Source: Marinimicrobium alkaliphilum (GTDB taxonomy: Bacteria; Pseudomonadota; Gammaproteobacteria; Pseudomonadales; Cellvibrionaceae). Taken from it: DNA of 64,000 nt. Where the stretch lies: NCBI RefSeq assembly GCF_003259155.1, contig NZ_QGMQ01000008.1, positions 1 through 64,000 of the forward strand. Reading direction: 5' to 3'. The notes below the pieces were generated by a model that worked only from the letters and a program-made list of their open reading frames with translations, had not been told where the DNA came from and did not search any database. Shown one piece after another: positions 37,198 to 47,308 of the stretch. A program made the translations under genes and the position numbers. Positions within the stretch are counted from its first letter, which is position 1, and each line of letters begins with the position of its first letter.

Positions 37198-40110
37198 TTA
37201 AAAATCAGGATCACAATTCAACGCGGGACCGGCGGTTGCGATTCGGTAAATGCCGTTAAACTGAATATTCAGCTGAGCGGGTACGGGTTCCTCGGGTGGC
37301 GTCTGAAGGACGTTGACTCCCCCGTGGATGTGGCCTGCCAGGAAAACTGAACCCGTGGGGCCATTATCAACCGGGCTTCGCTCGGTAATGTCCACCGTCA
37401 AGGCGGGCAACTGCCCGTCCGGCCCAAACAGAACGAAAGCATGCCCTCCCACAAAGCCGCTTGAGCGTGTCGTGGTCGTGGTTGGCCCGCTCGATCCAAG
37501 GAGGAGTGGGGGATCAAGGTCCAGCATCATCATTGTCGTACTCGCTGCCGAACCCTCGTGACCAAAGAATCGAAGATCGGTATGGGCAGTACTGTCCCGT
37601 CCCAGGGACAAGTAGCTAAAGCCGGCACGCGAGACGCTCGCATGGCCGCTTAGCGAGGCGTCAAAGTAGCAACTGCAGTCTCCCACAGTGGCGCGCCCCA
37701 CGCCGGGACCACCGGCACCCGCTCTGGCCACGATTATCGCATTGTCATTGGCGGCTGTGTAGGCGCCGTTGCCACTGATGCTCCCGGAATCGACCGACCA
37801 TTCTACCTCGTCTACCGCCTCTCCGGTATCCCGGGACAGGGCACGAAACTGAACTGTTTCGCCTGGCAATATACAGACGCTGGCGGGCTCCACCATCACA
37901 TCGATAGCATCCGAACTGATGAACATCACTCCCGTGCGCGGGGGTGGATCATTCTCCGGTGCCCTGAGGTTGTGAGTGGGCAGAGAGTTGGATATGGACT
38001 CAGTCCGCACTTCGACGACAACGCCCTCGGGAAATTCATCCGGCACATCGTATTCAAAGTTGTGGGTGCCTCTTGGATTCTCATCCACGTAGAAGATGTC
38101 GCCCACGGCGGGCTCGGGCTCCAGAATCAGGTCAATAAATGGTTCGTCCTGCGCATGCAGTGCGGAATTATTCACCGTGACGGAGAACGGAATGGTGGTG
38201 CCGAGCTCGTCGTCCGAGATGCGAATTCGTTCGGGTGAAAACGTGATCTCAATATGATTGAGATCGACCGTCGATGTGTGGATCGCTCGCGCTGAGGCCA
38301 GGGTTTCGTGATTGGTGGAAAAACGAAGCTGGGAAGACTGAATTTCAAATGCGCGGGGAACGCTCAACTGAAACTCGAAGCGATCGTTCGACGTCACCGT
38401 CTGGAAAAGAAACGGCTCGCCACCCGAGCCAAACGTATCCGTTTCGACTTCCAGCCATTTCTGCGCCTCCTCCCCCATGAGGTCAATCCCGTTCCAGACA
38501 AATACAACTTTTTGCCCCTGAGGGAACTGGTCGATGATGCTTTTGGTGACGTCAGACAGAACGAAGTTGGCCACGTTGCCGGCGGCACCATTCGAATCGG
38601 GGTAGATGTCGTTAAAAAACGCCCCAATAGAGCGAGAAGACAGCTCCGCCGTTAAAGAGGATAAGACCTCTCGGGTCACATCCACGCCAATGCTCTCGGC
38701 CCGGCCGGTAGCGCTCGCCAGACGAACCTGGGGAATGCTCGCATCTTCATTCAGAATCTGTCCGCCTGCCGGGTTCAGGGTAGTGGTCATATCCGTAATG
38801 CAGCAGGGCAGAAACCATTGGGCCACTTCATTCAGGCGGGAGAACCCGGTAATTGCGTTGCCAACGAGTCCCAGTGTTTTGGCACGAGCGGTGTTGGTGA
38901 CTGCTGCCCCGCTACCGGCGGTACTGACACCGGCGGCAACGGTGGCAACCAGGCCAAGCCCCTTTACATAGCTGCCAACAGTGTCGTCGAACAGCTCGGC
39001 GCTTTGCTGGCGATGGCGAAAATCTCTGTGTAAAGCCAACAAGGGCGCCAGTGCTTCCGCGTTGGGGAGCGTTGGAACACCCGTTGCCTCGCGCGCCGAC
39101 AAATCTTGGGTTGTTACAGTGCCTGACGGGTGAGCCCGCTGAAACTGACGGCTATCCTGCCACTCAATACTGTTGGTCATGACGATGTCGAGCTCGGCGG
39201 CATGGTTCAGGGGCGAGTCACCACTGGCCAGGATCTCCGTCTGTTCTCTGATGGCCGCAGGCAGATCGTCTGTTGCCAGAATGCGCTCGAGCAAGGCCAG
39301 AACCTCCGGCTCAAGCCCTTCTTCAAGTTGGCGCGCGATGGAGCTCTCATTTTCCATATCCATGACGCCGTGCCAGGTCAGCATGATCGGCAGCAAATAC
39401 TCCGGCATCTGGTTCAGGCCACTATTGCGCCATTGCTCCCATTCATCGGGGTAGGTTCGTCCGAGCGTCTCGGTGGCGACCCGCAGCAGATTGTCAATTT
39501 CATCGACAAGTTCGTGGAATGCATTCTGTCTCGGTGCCGGTAAGGGATTCAGGTTCAACTGTATCGCCGCACTTCGGCTCAGGCCGTCGGTGATCACGAC
39601 CACCAGTGATGAGCCCTCGTCTTCGTCAATCAGGGGCGTGGGCAGGTAGATGCCTGTGTCGCTTTCCTCATCCGAGAAATCCTTCTTGAGACTGAAGGCT
39701 GGCAGAAAGCCGTGGTCGGCGTAGTCTGCGGGTGCCAATGCGGAGATCACATAATACTCGGCATGGATGCTATCCGGGTCCACGTCGTCGGGGAGCCCCA
39801 GAAGTTCGACCCGATACAGGGAGCGAACCGTGTCGGACGCCACGGTGACCTCCGACAGATCGGCGCCCTCGGGATGAGTCTCCGGGGGCGACCCCACCAC
39901 AGGGGCGTCAGAATCGTTATCGCTACTGGAACTGCTGCTTTGGCTGGAGGCGGCGCCCCCATTGCCGTTCCCGTTCGTAGCGCCACCGCCATTTGAGTCG
40001 CCACTGCCACCGCCACAGCCGGCGAGGACAGCGAGAATGGCACAAGTGGCCAATGCCTTCAGGGTGCGGGTATGATGCCCGCTGAGAACGCTTGCGCTAA
40101 ATGGTTTCAT
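37198..40110 (-). CDS. very large lipoprotein of unknown function
   Basis: The 970-residue product has a lipoprotein signal (CAILAVLAGCGGGS, cysteine near residue 29), then a Gly/Asn/Ser linker with SSQSSSSSSDNDSD. The mature part has beta domains at about 65-160, a helical segment at about 170-400 and Ig-like segments at about 560-720. A region mentioning VCILPGETVQFRA with SGNGAYTAAND (about 745-800) resembles BIG2-type surface domains. The last 170 residues are beta-rich. No catalytic motif is recognised. The ATG at 40110 has GGTGGG upstream. Confidence 0.75.
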   Translation of the reverse strand: MKPFSASVLSGHHTRTLKALATCAILAVLAGCGGGSGDSNGGGATNGNGNGGAASSQSSSSSSDNDSDAPVVGSPPETHPEGADLSEVTVASDTVRSLYRVELLGLPDDVDPDSIHAEYYVISALAPADYADHGFLPAFSLKKDFSDEESDTGIYLPTPLIDEDEGSSLVVVITDGLSRSAAIQLNLNPLPAPRQNAFHELVDEIDNLLRVATETLGRTYPDEWEQWRNSGLNQMPEYLLPIMLTWHGVMDMENESSIARQLEEGLEPEVLALLERILATDDLPAAIREQTEILASGDSPLNHAAELDIVMTNSIEWQDSRQFQRAHPSGTVTTQDLSAREATGVPTLPNAEALAPLLALHRDFRHRQQSAELFDDTVGSYVKGLGLVATVAAGVSTAGSGAAVTNTARAKTLGLVGNAITGFSRLNEVAQWFLPCCITDMTTTLNPAGGQILNEDASIPQVRLASATGRAESIGVDVTREVLSSLTAELSSRSIGAFFNDIYPDSNGAAGNVANFVLSDVTKSIIDQFPQGQKVVFVWNGIDLMGEEAQKWLEVETDTFGSGGEPFLFQTVTSNDRFEFQLSVPRAFEIQSSQLRFSTNHETLASARAIHTSTVDLNHIEITFSPERIRISDDELGTTIPFSVTVNNSALHAQDEPFIDLILEPEPAVGDIFYVDENPRGTHNFEYDVPDEFPEGVVVEVRTESISNSLPTHNLRAPENDPPPRTGVMFISSDAIDVMVEPASVCILPGETVQFRALSRDTGEAVDEVEWSVDSGSISGNGAYTAANDNAIIVARAGAGGPGVGRATVGDCSCYFDASLSGHASVSRAGFSYLSLGRDSTAHTDLRFFGHEGSAASTTMMMLDLDPPLLLGSSGPTTTTTRSSGFVGGHAFVLFGPDGQLPALTVDITERSPVDNGPTGSVFLAGHIHGGVNVLQTPPEEPVPAQLNIQFNGIYRIATAGPALNCDPDF

Positions 40111-40451
40111 TTGATGCCCACCTTGGTGTGAGTACGTGACCGTAGCTCTTCGCGCGCGGTAGGGCGTGCGACTGCAAGGGCTCGTCAACGTGCGTGACGA
40201 GATTGACTTCTGCGACTGAAGCAGAATGTTGACAGGCCATTTCAAGGTGGTGCGGATGAAGAGAGGTGAAGAAGGAGCCAAGGGGAAACAGCCGTTTATA
40301 GAAGATAGCACAATTTTAGCGACAGAGGCGTCCGACGTCAGATCAGCGATGCTCACTTCCTAAAGCCAAACTGTCAGGAAGTATTCATCACCAGGTCACA
40401 CAACGATCCCAAGATATCCCTCTCTGGATTCCCGCAAAAAGAGGACAACCC
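40111..40451. other. divergent intergenic region
   Basis: The region separates two divergent lipoprotein genes. The clearest structure is ACTTCCT (40355-40361) with AGGAAGT (40376-40382), a seven-base inverted repeat 70 bases before the right-hand gene. AAAGAGGA at 40439-40445 is the ribosome-binding site for 40452. No gene is supported inside it. Confidence 0.5.
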
Positions 40452-42500
40452 ATGCACACTGTACTGTACCGCAGCGCCTTGATTTTGTGCGCCCTGGCCC
40501 TCTCGGCCTGTGGCAGCTCAAGTTCTGACGACCCGACACCCGAAGAACCCGGCTCAACCTTTACCCTGCAACTGCTGCATTTTGCCGATGTCGACGGCGG
40601 CGGCACAGCGGCCATGTTCAATGTGGACCATTTTTCGGCGCTGGTGGAACACTTCCGCAGTGATATGCCTGACAATACTCTACTGGTCAGCGCTGGCGAC
40701 AACTATATTCCCGGTCCGATCTTTCAGGCCAGCGCTGATGAGCGCATGAATGCTGTCGTTGGCGTTGCCGGAGAAGGGCGCGGCGAGACTCAGATTCAAA
40801 ACCGGATGGGCCTACAGGTCTCAGTCGTGGGTAATCACGATCTGGATACCGGCCCGGCCGGCTTTGCCGGCATTATCAAACCCGACGGCGACTACCCTGG
40901 CGCGCTCTATCCCTATTTGGCCGCCAATATCGATTTCAGCACTGACAGTGCTACCGCTGACATCTTGGTCGATGGCGGACAAGAGGCCGGTAGCATTCCC
41001 GGCAAGGTCGCGCCCTCGACGGTCATCACCGTTAACGGCGAGCGCATTGGTCTGGTGGGGGCGGTAACCCCGACGTTGCCGTCAATCACTTCGGTGGGCA
41101 ACCTTACGATCTTGCCACAGGACTTTGCCATCAACAGCGAAAGCAGTCTGGATGATCTGGCGGCCGTGATTCAGGCGGAAGTCGATCTATTGCTTGAGGA
41201 CGACATCAACAAAATCATTCTCCTCTCGCATATGCAGGTGCTCAGCGTAGAGCGGGGCCTGGCGACGCGCCTGGAAGGCGTGGACATTATTGTGGGTGGT
41301 GGCTCCAACACCATTCTGGCAAACAATGGCGACGTTCTGCGCGAGGGCGACAGCGCGAGCGATGACTATCCGCTGATCTTCACCAGCCCAACGAATGAAC
41401 CCGTGCTGTTGGTAAACACCGACGCCGATTACAAGTATCTGGGCCGATTGCTGATTGAGTTCGATGCCGACGGTGTGATCATCACCGACAGCATCGACAA
41501 CAGTGAAAGCGGGGCCTGGGCCAGCATCGAGAGCGTGGTCGACCCTCTTGAGACTGCCCCCATTGCCGGGGTGACCGAAGTCGCCGGTGTGATCCGTGAA
41601 ATCTTGGGCGAGCTGGACGGCAATGCCTATGGTGTCACCGAGGTATTCCTGGACGGTCGTAGAGAGTTTGTTCGCAGCCGTGAAACCAACCTTGGCAACC
41701 TGTCGGCTGACGCCAACCTCTGGTATGCCGCGCAAATGACCCCTGACAACCCACCCTTGGTGTCGGTTAAAAACGGTGGCGGTATTCGCGCCCCCATCGG
41801 CCGCATTGTCAGCCCGGCCGGTTCTACCTCCGCCGAAGACATTCTGCTGCTACCGCCGGCCGCCAATGATTTCGGCAAACCTGAAGGTGGCATTTCCCAG
41901 CTGGATATTCAAACGGCCTTCGCCTTCAATAACGGCTTGGCTCTGGTGAGCATGACGGCGGCTGAACTGCACGACCTGACCGAAGAGATGATCAAGGGTA
42001 ATTTCACCCACACTGCAGGTCTGCGCTTGAACTTCGATCCTACAGCTACCGCCCGCTCTGATGGTGATACCAACCTCGGGCTGCTCACCGATGGTCAGAG
42101 GGTCATCGATCTGGACGTGCTGGTCGACCCGAGCGCTACAGATGAGTCCGCACGCTGGGATCGCATTGTGGAGGACGGTGAGGTTATCGGCGACCCCAAC
42201 CGCCGCTTCCGCGTTGTGGCCCTGGATTTTCTCGCCAACTGTGCCGCGCCAGAAGATTCACCCTTCGCGACTGCCAACTGCGGCAGCGCCTGGCCCTTCA
42301 AAGGCTTGGCCAATGCTGAACATAAATCCTTGTTGGAAGAGGATGTGGCCGCTAACGATCCTGGCCTTGCAAGCTTCTCCAGCACCGGTGGTGAGCAGGA
42401 TGCCCTGGCCGAATACCTGCTGGAGTTTCACGCCGATAGCGAGAGCGCTTACAACGTGCCCTACGACGTCAATGAGCGTCTGATACCGGCGACTCAATAA
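40452..42500 (+). CDS. 5'-nucleotidase/metallophosphatase-like lipoprotein with altered metal motifs
   Basis: The 682-residue lipoprotein (LALSACGSSSS) has the two-domain layout of secreted 5'-nucleotidases: a calcineurin-like domain (about 36-300) and a C-terminal nucleotidase domain (about 370-600, SRETNLGNLSADANLWYA, NGGGIRAPIG and AFAFNNGLALVSMT). Some metal ligands are kept (VSAGDNY, VGNHDLD, LLSHMQ). The usual D-x-H of motif 1 reads ADVDG, and the usual GHxH of the last motif reads GGGSNT. Family knowledge says those His bind metals and phosphate, so activity may be changed or belong to a divergent subgroup. The ATG follows AAAGAGGA. A terminator follows the gene. Confidence 0.85.
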   Translation: MHTVLYRSALILCALALSACGSSSSDDPTPEEPGSTFTLQLLHFADVDGGGTAAMFNVDHFSALVEHFRSDMPDNTLLVSAGDNYIPGPIFQASADERMNAVVGVAGEGRGETQIQNRMGLQVSVVGNHDLDTGPAGFAGIIKPDGDYPGALYPYLAANIDFSTDSATADILVDGGQEAGSIPGKVAPSTVITVNGERIGLVGAVTPTLPSITSVGNLTILPQDFAINSESSLDDLAAVIQAEVDLLLEDDINKIILLSHMQVLSVERGLATRLEGVDIIVGGGSNTILANNGDVLREGDSASDDYPLIFTSPTNEPVLLVNTDADYKYLGRLLIEFDADGVIITDSIDNSESGAWASIESVVDPLETAPIAGVTEVAGVIREILGELDGNAYGVTEVFLDGRREFVRSRETNLGNLSADANLWYAAQMTPDNPPLVSVKNGGGIRAPIGRIVSPAGSTSAEDILLLPPAANDFGKPEGGISQLDIQTAFAFNNGLALVSMTAAELHDLTEEMIKGNFTHTAGLRLNFDPTATARSDGDTNLGLLTDGQRVIDLDVLVDPSATDESARWDRIVEDGEVIGDPNRRFRVVALDFLANCAAPEDSPFATANCGSAWPFKGLANAEHKSLLEEDVAANDPGLASFSSTGGEQDALAEYLLEFHADSESAYNVPYDVNERLIPATQ

Positions 42501-42528
42501 AAGATAAAGAAAACGGCTTTATTGTGTG

Positions 42529-42546
42529 ACCCCGGCTTGCCGGGGT
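42529..42546 (+). terminator. probable terminator after the metallophosphatase gene
   Basis: ACCCCGGC and GCCGGGGT form an eight-base perfect stem with a two-base TT gap 28 bases after the stop. The following run (TTACCTTT) is only weakly T-rich. It also abuts the stop of the convergent MOSC gene. Confidence 0.5.
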
Positions 42547-43017
42547 TTACCTTTGATCCAAGCTGACAGTATCGCCCACTTTGAGCGTGCCGCTTGTGAG
42601 CACTGCCGCGCGCAAGCCGGCGCGATTCATCATATCCGGAAGTACAGCCTTATGCACCGTTTTCGCCAGGTGCGTGCAAGGCTCGCAAGTCTCTATACCT
42701 TCAAACACTACTCCTGCGATGGAAAACTGCTTGCCGACAAGCGCGTTCAAATCGATATCAATGGTAATCACGTTTCTGCGAAGATCGCCATAGTCAAGAT
42801 CACTCCCTTGGATGCGATTGAACCGATCAACCTCTTCCGCCGCGATAAAGGTGATCTCACTCTTTCGATCTCCCGCGAGCTTCTCCGAGAAGGTGCCTTC
42901 CCCCGCAAAGTAGCGGTCGCCCACAATCCCTTTTCCTGCGATGACCTCAGCCAGATCACGCAACTCGGGCTTGTCACCTTTACAGGCTGTATATATTCCA
43001 ATCACTCGTCCGGGCAT
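42547..43017 (-). CDS. MOSC-domain protein
   Basis: The 156-residue protein is a stand-alone MOSC domain (molybdenum cofactor sulfurase C-terminal type): GKGIVGDRYF, ITFIAAEEVDRF, DLRRNVITIDIDLNALVG and FEGIETCEPCTHL with the conserved Cys. Such proteins handle sulfur or bind molybdenum cofactor. A NasA molybdoenzyme lies further right in this window, though no linkage is shown. Confidence 0.88.
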   Translation of the reverse strand: MPGRVIGIYTACKGDKPELRDLAEVIAGKGIVGDRYFAGEGTFSEKLAGDRKSEITFIAAEEVDRFNRIQGSDLDYGDLRRNVITIDIDLNALVGKQFSIAGVVFEGIETCEPCTHLAKTVHKAVLPDMMNRAGLRAAVLTSGTLKVGDTVSLDQR

Positions 43018-43070
43018 GATGTCTCCTTATTATGTCGTGAAAATCAGTCGGTGCGGCCAGTAATTCCTAC

Positions 43071-43430
43071 CTATGCATCAACATCAGACCAGACCGCAAA
43101 CTCATTTCCGGTGGGATCTGAGAAGTGAAACCTGCGGCCGCCCGGGAAGGAGAAAATGTCCTGGATCACGGTTCCCCCGGCCGATTTGACACTTTCTACC
43201 GTGGCTTCCAGTTTCGCGCTGTAAAGGACAACCAGCACGCTTCCATTATCGGTGGAGGCCACTTTGTCAGATTTGAAAAAGCCACCATCGATACCGGCAT
43301 TCTCTATGGCGACATAGTCGGGGCCGTAGTCGACAAAAGACCACTCAAATGCCGCACTGAAAAATGCTTTCGTCGCTTCAATATCCCGCGAGGGCATCTC
43401 GATGTAATTGATCTTTCCGGTTTCTTTCAT
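43071..43430 (-). CDS. VOC-family (glyoxalase/dioxygenase superfamily) protein
   Basis: The 119-residue single VOC domain starts INYIEMPSRDIEATKAFF and ends HFSDPTGNEFAVW, with a metal-site Glu near the end of each half. The substrate is unknown. CAGGGGAAC precedes the ATG at 43430, which was chosen over upstream in-frame starts because the fold begins there. Confidence 0.88.
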   Translation of the reverse strand: MKETGKINYIEMPSRDIEATKAFFSAAFEWSFVDYGPDYVAIENAGIDGGFFKSDKVASTDNGSVLVVLYSAKLEATVESVKSAGGTVIQDIFSFPGGRRFHFSDPTGNEFAVWSDVDA

Positions 43431-43482
43431 GGCGTTCCCCTGTGTTCCTGGCTTTCCGTAGCGGTGGTGGTCCTGCCAGATG

Positions 43483-44316
43483 TCACGATAGCGTGATTCG
43501 GTCCTTCTCGATAGTAATCTTGCGCTGCTTGTAAAGCCGTCCCAGCGCACTCTTGTAATTGCCTTTGCTGACATTGAATTCCCGGTAGATATCCTCAGGC
43601 TTACTCTTGTCGGTGAGTTTACTGACACCGCTATTGGCTTCAAGGTAGGCGAGGATTTTCTCTTCCAGGGTGTCCTGTGCTTTCCGGTTACCGGCGGGGA
43701 GTTGCAGGCTCAGATCAATCTTTCCGTCCTGGCGAATGGCTTTGATGTAGCCGGTAGTCTGGTCGCCGTAGCGAAGGGCTTTGAACGCAAAGTCGCGGAA
43801 TATCAGGCCGAGGTGGGTATGGTTGATCACCGCCTTGTAGCCCATCTCGGTGCGGCCCCATATCAGCAGGTCAACTTTCTGATTCTGGGTAAACCCGGTA
43901 CCATTTTCGTCCAGGTGCAGGCTCAGTTTGCTGGAGGCGCTGATGCGCTCGGTGTTGTCGACGAAAACGGTCACCACGTAAGACCGGCCCTCTTCCATGG
44001 GCTTGTGCTGTTCGTTGTAAGGCACCAACAGATCCTTAGGCAGGCCCCAGTCGAGAAAGGCACCGACCTTGTTGACTTCTTTTACTTTGAGCAGTGCGCA
44101 CTCACCAACCTGCGCCTTGGGTTTCAGGGTGGTGGCGATAATGTCATCGTCGGAGTCGAAGTAAATGAAGACGTCGAGCTGATCCCCTATAGCGGTGCCC
44201 TCGGGCACGTAGCGGCGCGGCAGTAAAATATTGCCGTAGTCGCCGCCGTCCAGAAACACGCCGAAATCGACCTGCTTGATGACCTTCAGGTTGTTGGTTC
44301 TACCAATGTGAATCAT
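43483..44316 (-). CDS. CvfB-like S1 RNA-binding protein
   Basis: The 277-residue protein has three S1-like OB domains and a C-terminal winged helix, as in CvfB/YitL. Indicative segments are VDFGVFLDGGDYGNILLP, KVGAFLDWGLPKDLLVP, GYIKAIRQDGKIDLSLQ and SKPEDIYREFNVSKGNYKSA. In staphylococci CvfB affects virulence regulators; in gammaproteobacteria the role is not established. Confidence 0.9.
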   Translation of the reverse strand: MIHIGRTNNLKVIKQVDFGVFLDGGDYGNILLPRRYVPEGTAIGDQLDVFIYFDSDDDIIATTLKPKAQVGECALLKVKEVNKVGAFLDWGLPKDLLVPYNEQHKPMEEGRSYVVTVFVDNTERISASSKLSLHLDENGTGFTQNQKVDLLIWGRTEMGYKAVINHTHLGLIFRDFAFKALRYGDQTTGYIKAIRQDGKIDLSLQLPAGNRKAQDTLEEKILAYLEANSGVSKLTDKSKPEDIYREFNVSKGNYKSALGRLYKQRKITIEKDRITLS

Positions 44317-44382
44317 GACTTCGCGGTTTCTCTCGTGGGCGGCGGCGCGGAAAACGTTATGGGTGCGATAGAGCCAAGCCGA

Positions 44383-45096
44383 TCACTGGACATTGTGATA
44401 GACGTTTTGCACATCGTCCAGGTCTTCCAGCAGGGCCACCAACTTTTCAAAGGTGGCAGCATCATCGTCGCTCAACTCGGTCATGGTTTGCGCGACAAAC
44501 TGAATTTCATCTACATCAAAATCCAGGCCGTCAAAGGCTTCGGTAAGTGCATCCCGTGCCTTGGCATACTCGGTGTGAGGGGTAAACACGGTGACCGTGC
44601 CGTCTTCACATTCAATATCGGTCACATCCACATCGGCCATGATCAAGGCTTCAAGCACAGCTTCTTCGTCATCGCCGGAAAAGCGAAAAATGGCGCTGTG
44701 ATCAAACATATGGCTCACCGTGCCCGATGTGCCCAATTTGCTCTTGGTCTTATTAAAGCAGGTGCGCACATCGCCAATGGTGCGGTTGGGGTTGTCCGTC
44801 AAACAATCCACAATCAGCATACTGCTGCCGGGACCAAAACCTTCGTAGCGGGCGGCGGAAAAGTCTTCTCCGGCGCCACCTGTGACCTTATCCAGCGCCT
44901 TTTCAATCACATGATTCGGCACCTGGTCTTTCTTGGCCCGGTCAATCAGGCTGCGCAGGGACAAGTTGCCCGCAGGATCGACGCCGCCGGATTTGGCGCA
45001 TACGTAGATCTCGCGGCCATATTTACTGTAGACCTTGGTCTTAACCGCGGCTGTCTTGGCCATGGAGTCTTTGCGGTTCTGGAAAGCTCTGCCCAT
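44383..45096 (-). CDS. YebC/PmpR-family protein (YeeN type)
   Basis: The 237-residue protein starts [15 protein letters not shown] and has the family segments [50 protein letters not shown] and [10 protein letters not shown]. YebC-family proteins act as transcriptional regulators or as ribosome-associated factors that help translate proline-rich stretches. The YeeN subgroup often coexists with a separate YebC. Confidence 0.92.
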   Translation of the reverse strand: MGRAFQNRKDSMAKTAAVKTKVYSKYGREIYVCAKSGGVDPAGNLSLRSLIDRAKKDQVPNHVIEKALDKVTGGAGEDFSAARYEGFGPGSSMLIVDCLTDNPNRTIGDVRTCFNKTKSKLGTSGTVSHMFDHSAIFRFSGDDEEAVLEALIMADVDVTDIECEDGTVTVFTPHTEYAKARDALTEAFDGLDFDVDEIQFVAQTMTELSDDDAATFEKLVALLEDLDDVQNVYHNVQ

Positions 45097-45310
45097 CAGT
45101 GCCTCTCACTTATCGAAAAGCACTGATTCTACCGCTATTACGGCCCGTTGGGAATGCCACAGGCCGCACCGGTATGACCCTCATTAGGGCATTATTATCG
45201 CTGATCGACAGAGAGCTGGAGCGACGCGGCCGAAAGGTTGCTGTGACCCGTCAAACCTATAGGTCTGACGGGTTGCACTCACCAGCCTGTAGAGGAATCA
45301 GTTGTCATCC

Positions 45311-47308
45311 CTAATCATCATCAATACAACCGGTGACTTCTTCGGAAAAGTCGCTTGCATCATGAGTTTCAGTGACATCATCAATAGTGATAGTGACGCT
45401 CTGTCCGGAAAAAGACACCGCCGCTGGGGCTCCGTCAGTGGTCATCTGTAAGCTGCCACTCGAGGGCAGATTATCGTCGCCACTGTAGCTCAGCGCATCG
45501 TTGACCACGACGTCAAAGCTGCCGTTTGCGGCGCAGGTCCAATCGACAAAGCCTTCCTCCTCGTCGTCACGCTCAGCGGAAACCGCCAGGGCGAGGTTGC
45601 CGGTGAGCAATCGGCGTGCATCGTCGAGGGTAATTGCGTAGCCGTTCGCGCCGTCTGCGCCGGACATGGTGATACTCGTGTCCTTGCGTAGGCGCTCGCC
45701 AGTCCAGGCTTTCATATCCAAGCCAAACGAACCGCTCTCCTCCCCGTTGTTATGCACAACATCAACATAGAGCTCGCCTCTATCCCGAAAACGCTGGCTC
45801 TCGTCACCGCTAATTTCTTCGCCGGCAAAGCTGAAGCGGTTACTGCTATCCAAACCCTGCTGGAAGCCCCAGATTGCCGGTAGCCCTTGATCAAGGACCG
45901 GGAGGCCGTGATCAAAATCGTGTTGTTCATCGTTGTCAAGAACAAGCGCTATCGAGCCGTTAAACTGTTCCTGAAAATCGCCGTGGTAAACCAGGGTGCA
46001 ATCGTTAAAGTCCATCGATGCCCGGTGATAAGACGTATCCTCGATACCCAAAAGATCATCGCTAATCTCTTCTTCGATATGAATGGAGTAGACGCCGCCT
46101 GCCGGGCAGCCGCCCTCGCTCGGGTTCTGTTCGTTCGGAACCAGGTCGCCGACGACAACTGTCAGATCTTCTACAGTATACTGAATGCTCACTTCCAGAG
46201 CTTGCAGTGCCGAGTTAATCAGGTGCAGGCGTTTCATGACGCTGTCATGAGCGAGCTCGCTGGGGGGAGGGCTGCTGCTTCCGCGGCTCTGAATACTTAT
46301 AACTTCAGTGAACGTAGTACCTTCAACGGCCTTTATGTATGTTAACTCGTTTGTTTGGCGATCGAACTCGAATGTTGATGTGAACTCTCTTAAATCCTCG
46401 TCAACGCCTTCAAGGGTTTTGTTCAAGTCGTCCCACGTGCAAACTGGATATGAGGCGCAGTTAAAGGGAATGTCAAACTCACTTTCGAGCTCGGTCATAG
46501 TGAGAGTAAAAGTTTCGCTCGACCCCGTTGTGCATTCCGGAGTTTGCCAGCTGTCTGCGCCTGTTAAGGTCATTGATTCGTCTGTAAAAGTGTAATTCCA
46601 TCCCAGCGGGGCATCGGGACAGCTTGAAAAAACGATATGGCCGTTGGCAACTTTTTCGGTCAAGTCTATGGAGAAGTTGCTGTTGAGCGTTCTTTCAAAA
46701 TGCTGTATTGCCGCTTCAGTGCTAATCAATGATTCGACCGGGGAATCTTGACCCGCGTTCACGATCAAGTTCATAACCGCCGAGGAATCCGCAAAGTCTT
46801 CTGTACTCAAGCTGAAATCTACCTGAGTGGCGCTCGTTCTCGCCACGTCAGTGATCTCAATGCCATTCTCGGGGTCTCCGTCCCGATCGAGGGTTTGCAG
46901 CAAGCGAATAATGTTTACAACAACGGGGTCATTTATATCTTGCGTATTTGCAAGATCCAGCGGTGTTATCACGCTGGCCGCCGGTGCTTCGGGAAATTCG
47001 AGGTCGCCGATGAAAAATATCACGGATTCACCGGGCAGGTATTCGTACTCTCCGAGTGAGTTGGTGTCGCCGCTCTGGGTTTCTGTTCTATAGCCGACAT
47101 TGATTACCGGGCTATCAATAAATATGCCAATTTCGGGCTCGGGATCGCCAGGAGAGCTGCTGCTGGATGAGCTGTCGCTGCTATCACCGCTGCCAGAGCC
47201 ATCGCCACCGCTGTCGTCGTCACTGCTACTGCCGCCACAGGCCGTGAAAAGTGTGCCGGCAAGCATCAGTAACATAAGTAGCCAGGGCTTGGAGATCACA
47301 TTATTCAT
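45311..47308 (-). CDS. surface lipoprotein of unknown function
   Basis: The 665-residue product has a lipoprotein signal (LAGTLFTACGGSSS) and an Asp/Gly/poly-Ser linker to about residue 52. A first domain with DSPVINVGYRTETQSGDTN and GEYEYLPGESVIFFIGDLEF (about 63-105) resembles a repeat seen in large bacterial surface proteins. Two beta-rich domains of about 220-350 and 380-660 follow. No enzyme motif is seen. GAGGAAACACC precedes the ATG. The signal, linker and Asp-rich content match the other surface lipoproteins here. Confidence 0.75.
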   Translation of the reverse strand: MNNVISKPWLLMLLMLAGTLFTACGGSSSDDDSGGDGSGSGDSSDSSSSSSSPGDPEPEIGIFIDSPVINVGYRTETQSGDTNSLGEYEYLPGESVIFFIGDLEFPEAPAASVITPLDLANTQDINDPVVVNIIRLLQTLDRDGDPENGIEITDVARTSATQVDFSLSTEDFADSSAVMNLIVNAGQDSPVESLISTEAAIQHFERTLNSNFSIDLTEKVANGHIVFSSCPDAPLGWNYTFTDESMTLTGADSWQTPECTTGSSETFTLTMTELESEFDIPFNCASYPVCTWDDLNKTLEGVDEDLREFTSTFEFDRQTNELTYIKAVEGTTFTEVISIQSRGSSSPPPSELAHDSVMKRLHLINSALQALEVSIQYTVEDLTVVVGDLVPNEQNPSEGGCPAGGVYSIHIEEEISDDLLGIEDTSYHRASMDFNDCTLVYHGDFQEQFNGSIALVLDNDEQHDFDHGLPVLDQGLPAIWGFQQGLDSSNRFSFAGEEISGDESQRFRDRGELYVDVVHNNGEESGSFGLDMKAWTGERLRKDTSITMSGADGANGYAITLDDARRLLTGNLALAVSAERDDEEEGFVDWTCAANGSFDVVVNDALSYSGDDNLPSSGSLQMTTDGAPAAVSFSGQSVTITIDDVTETHDASDFSEEVTGCIDDD

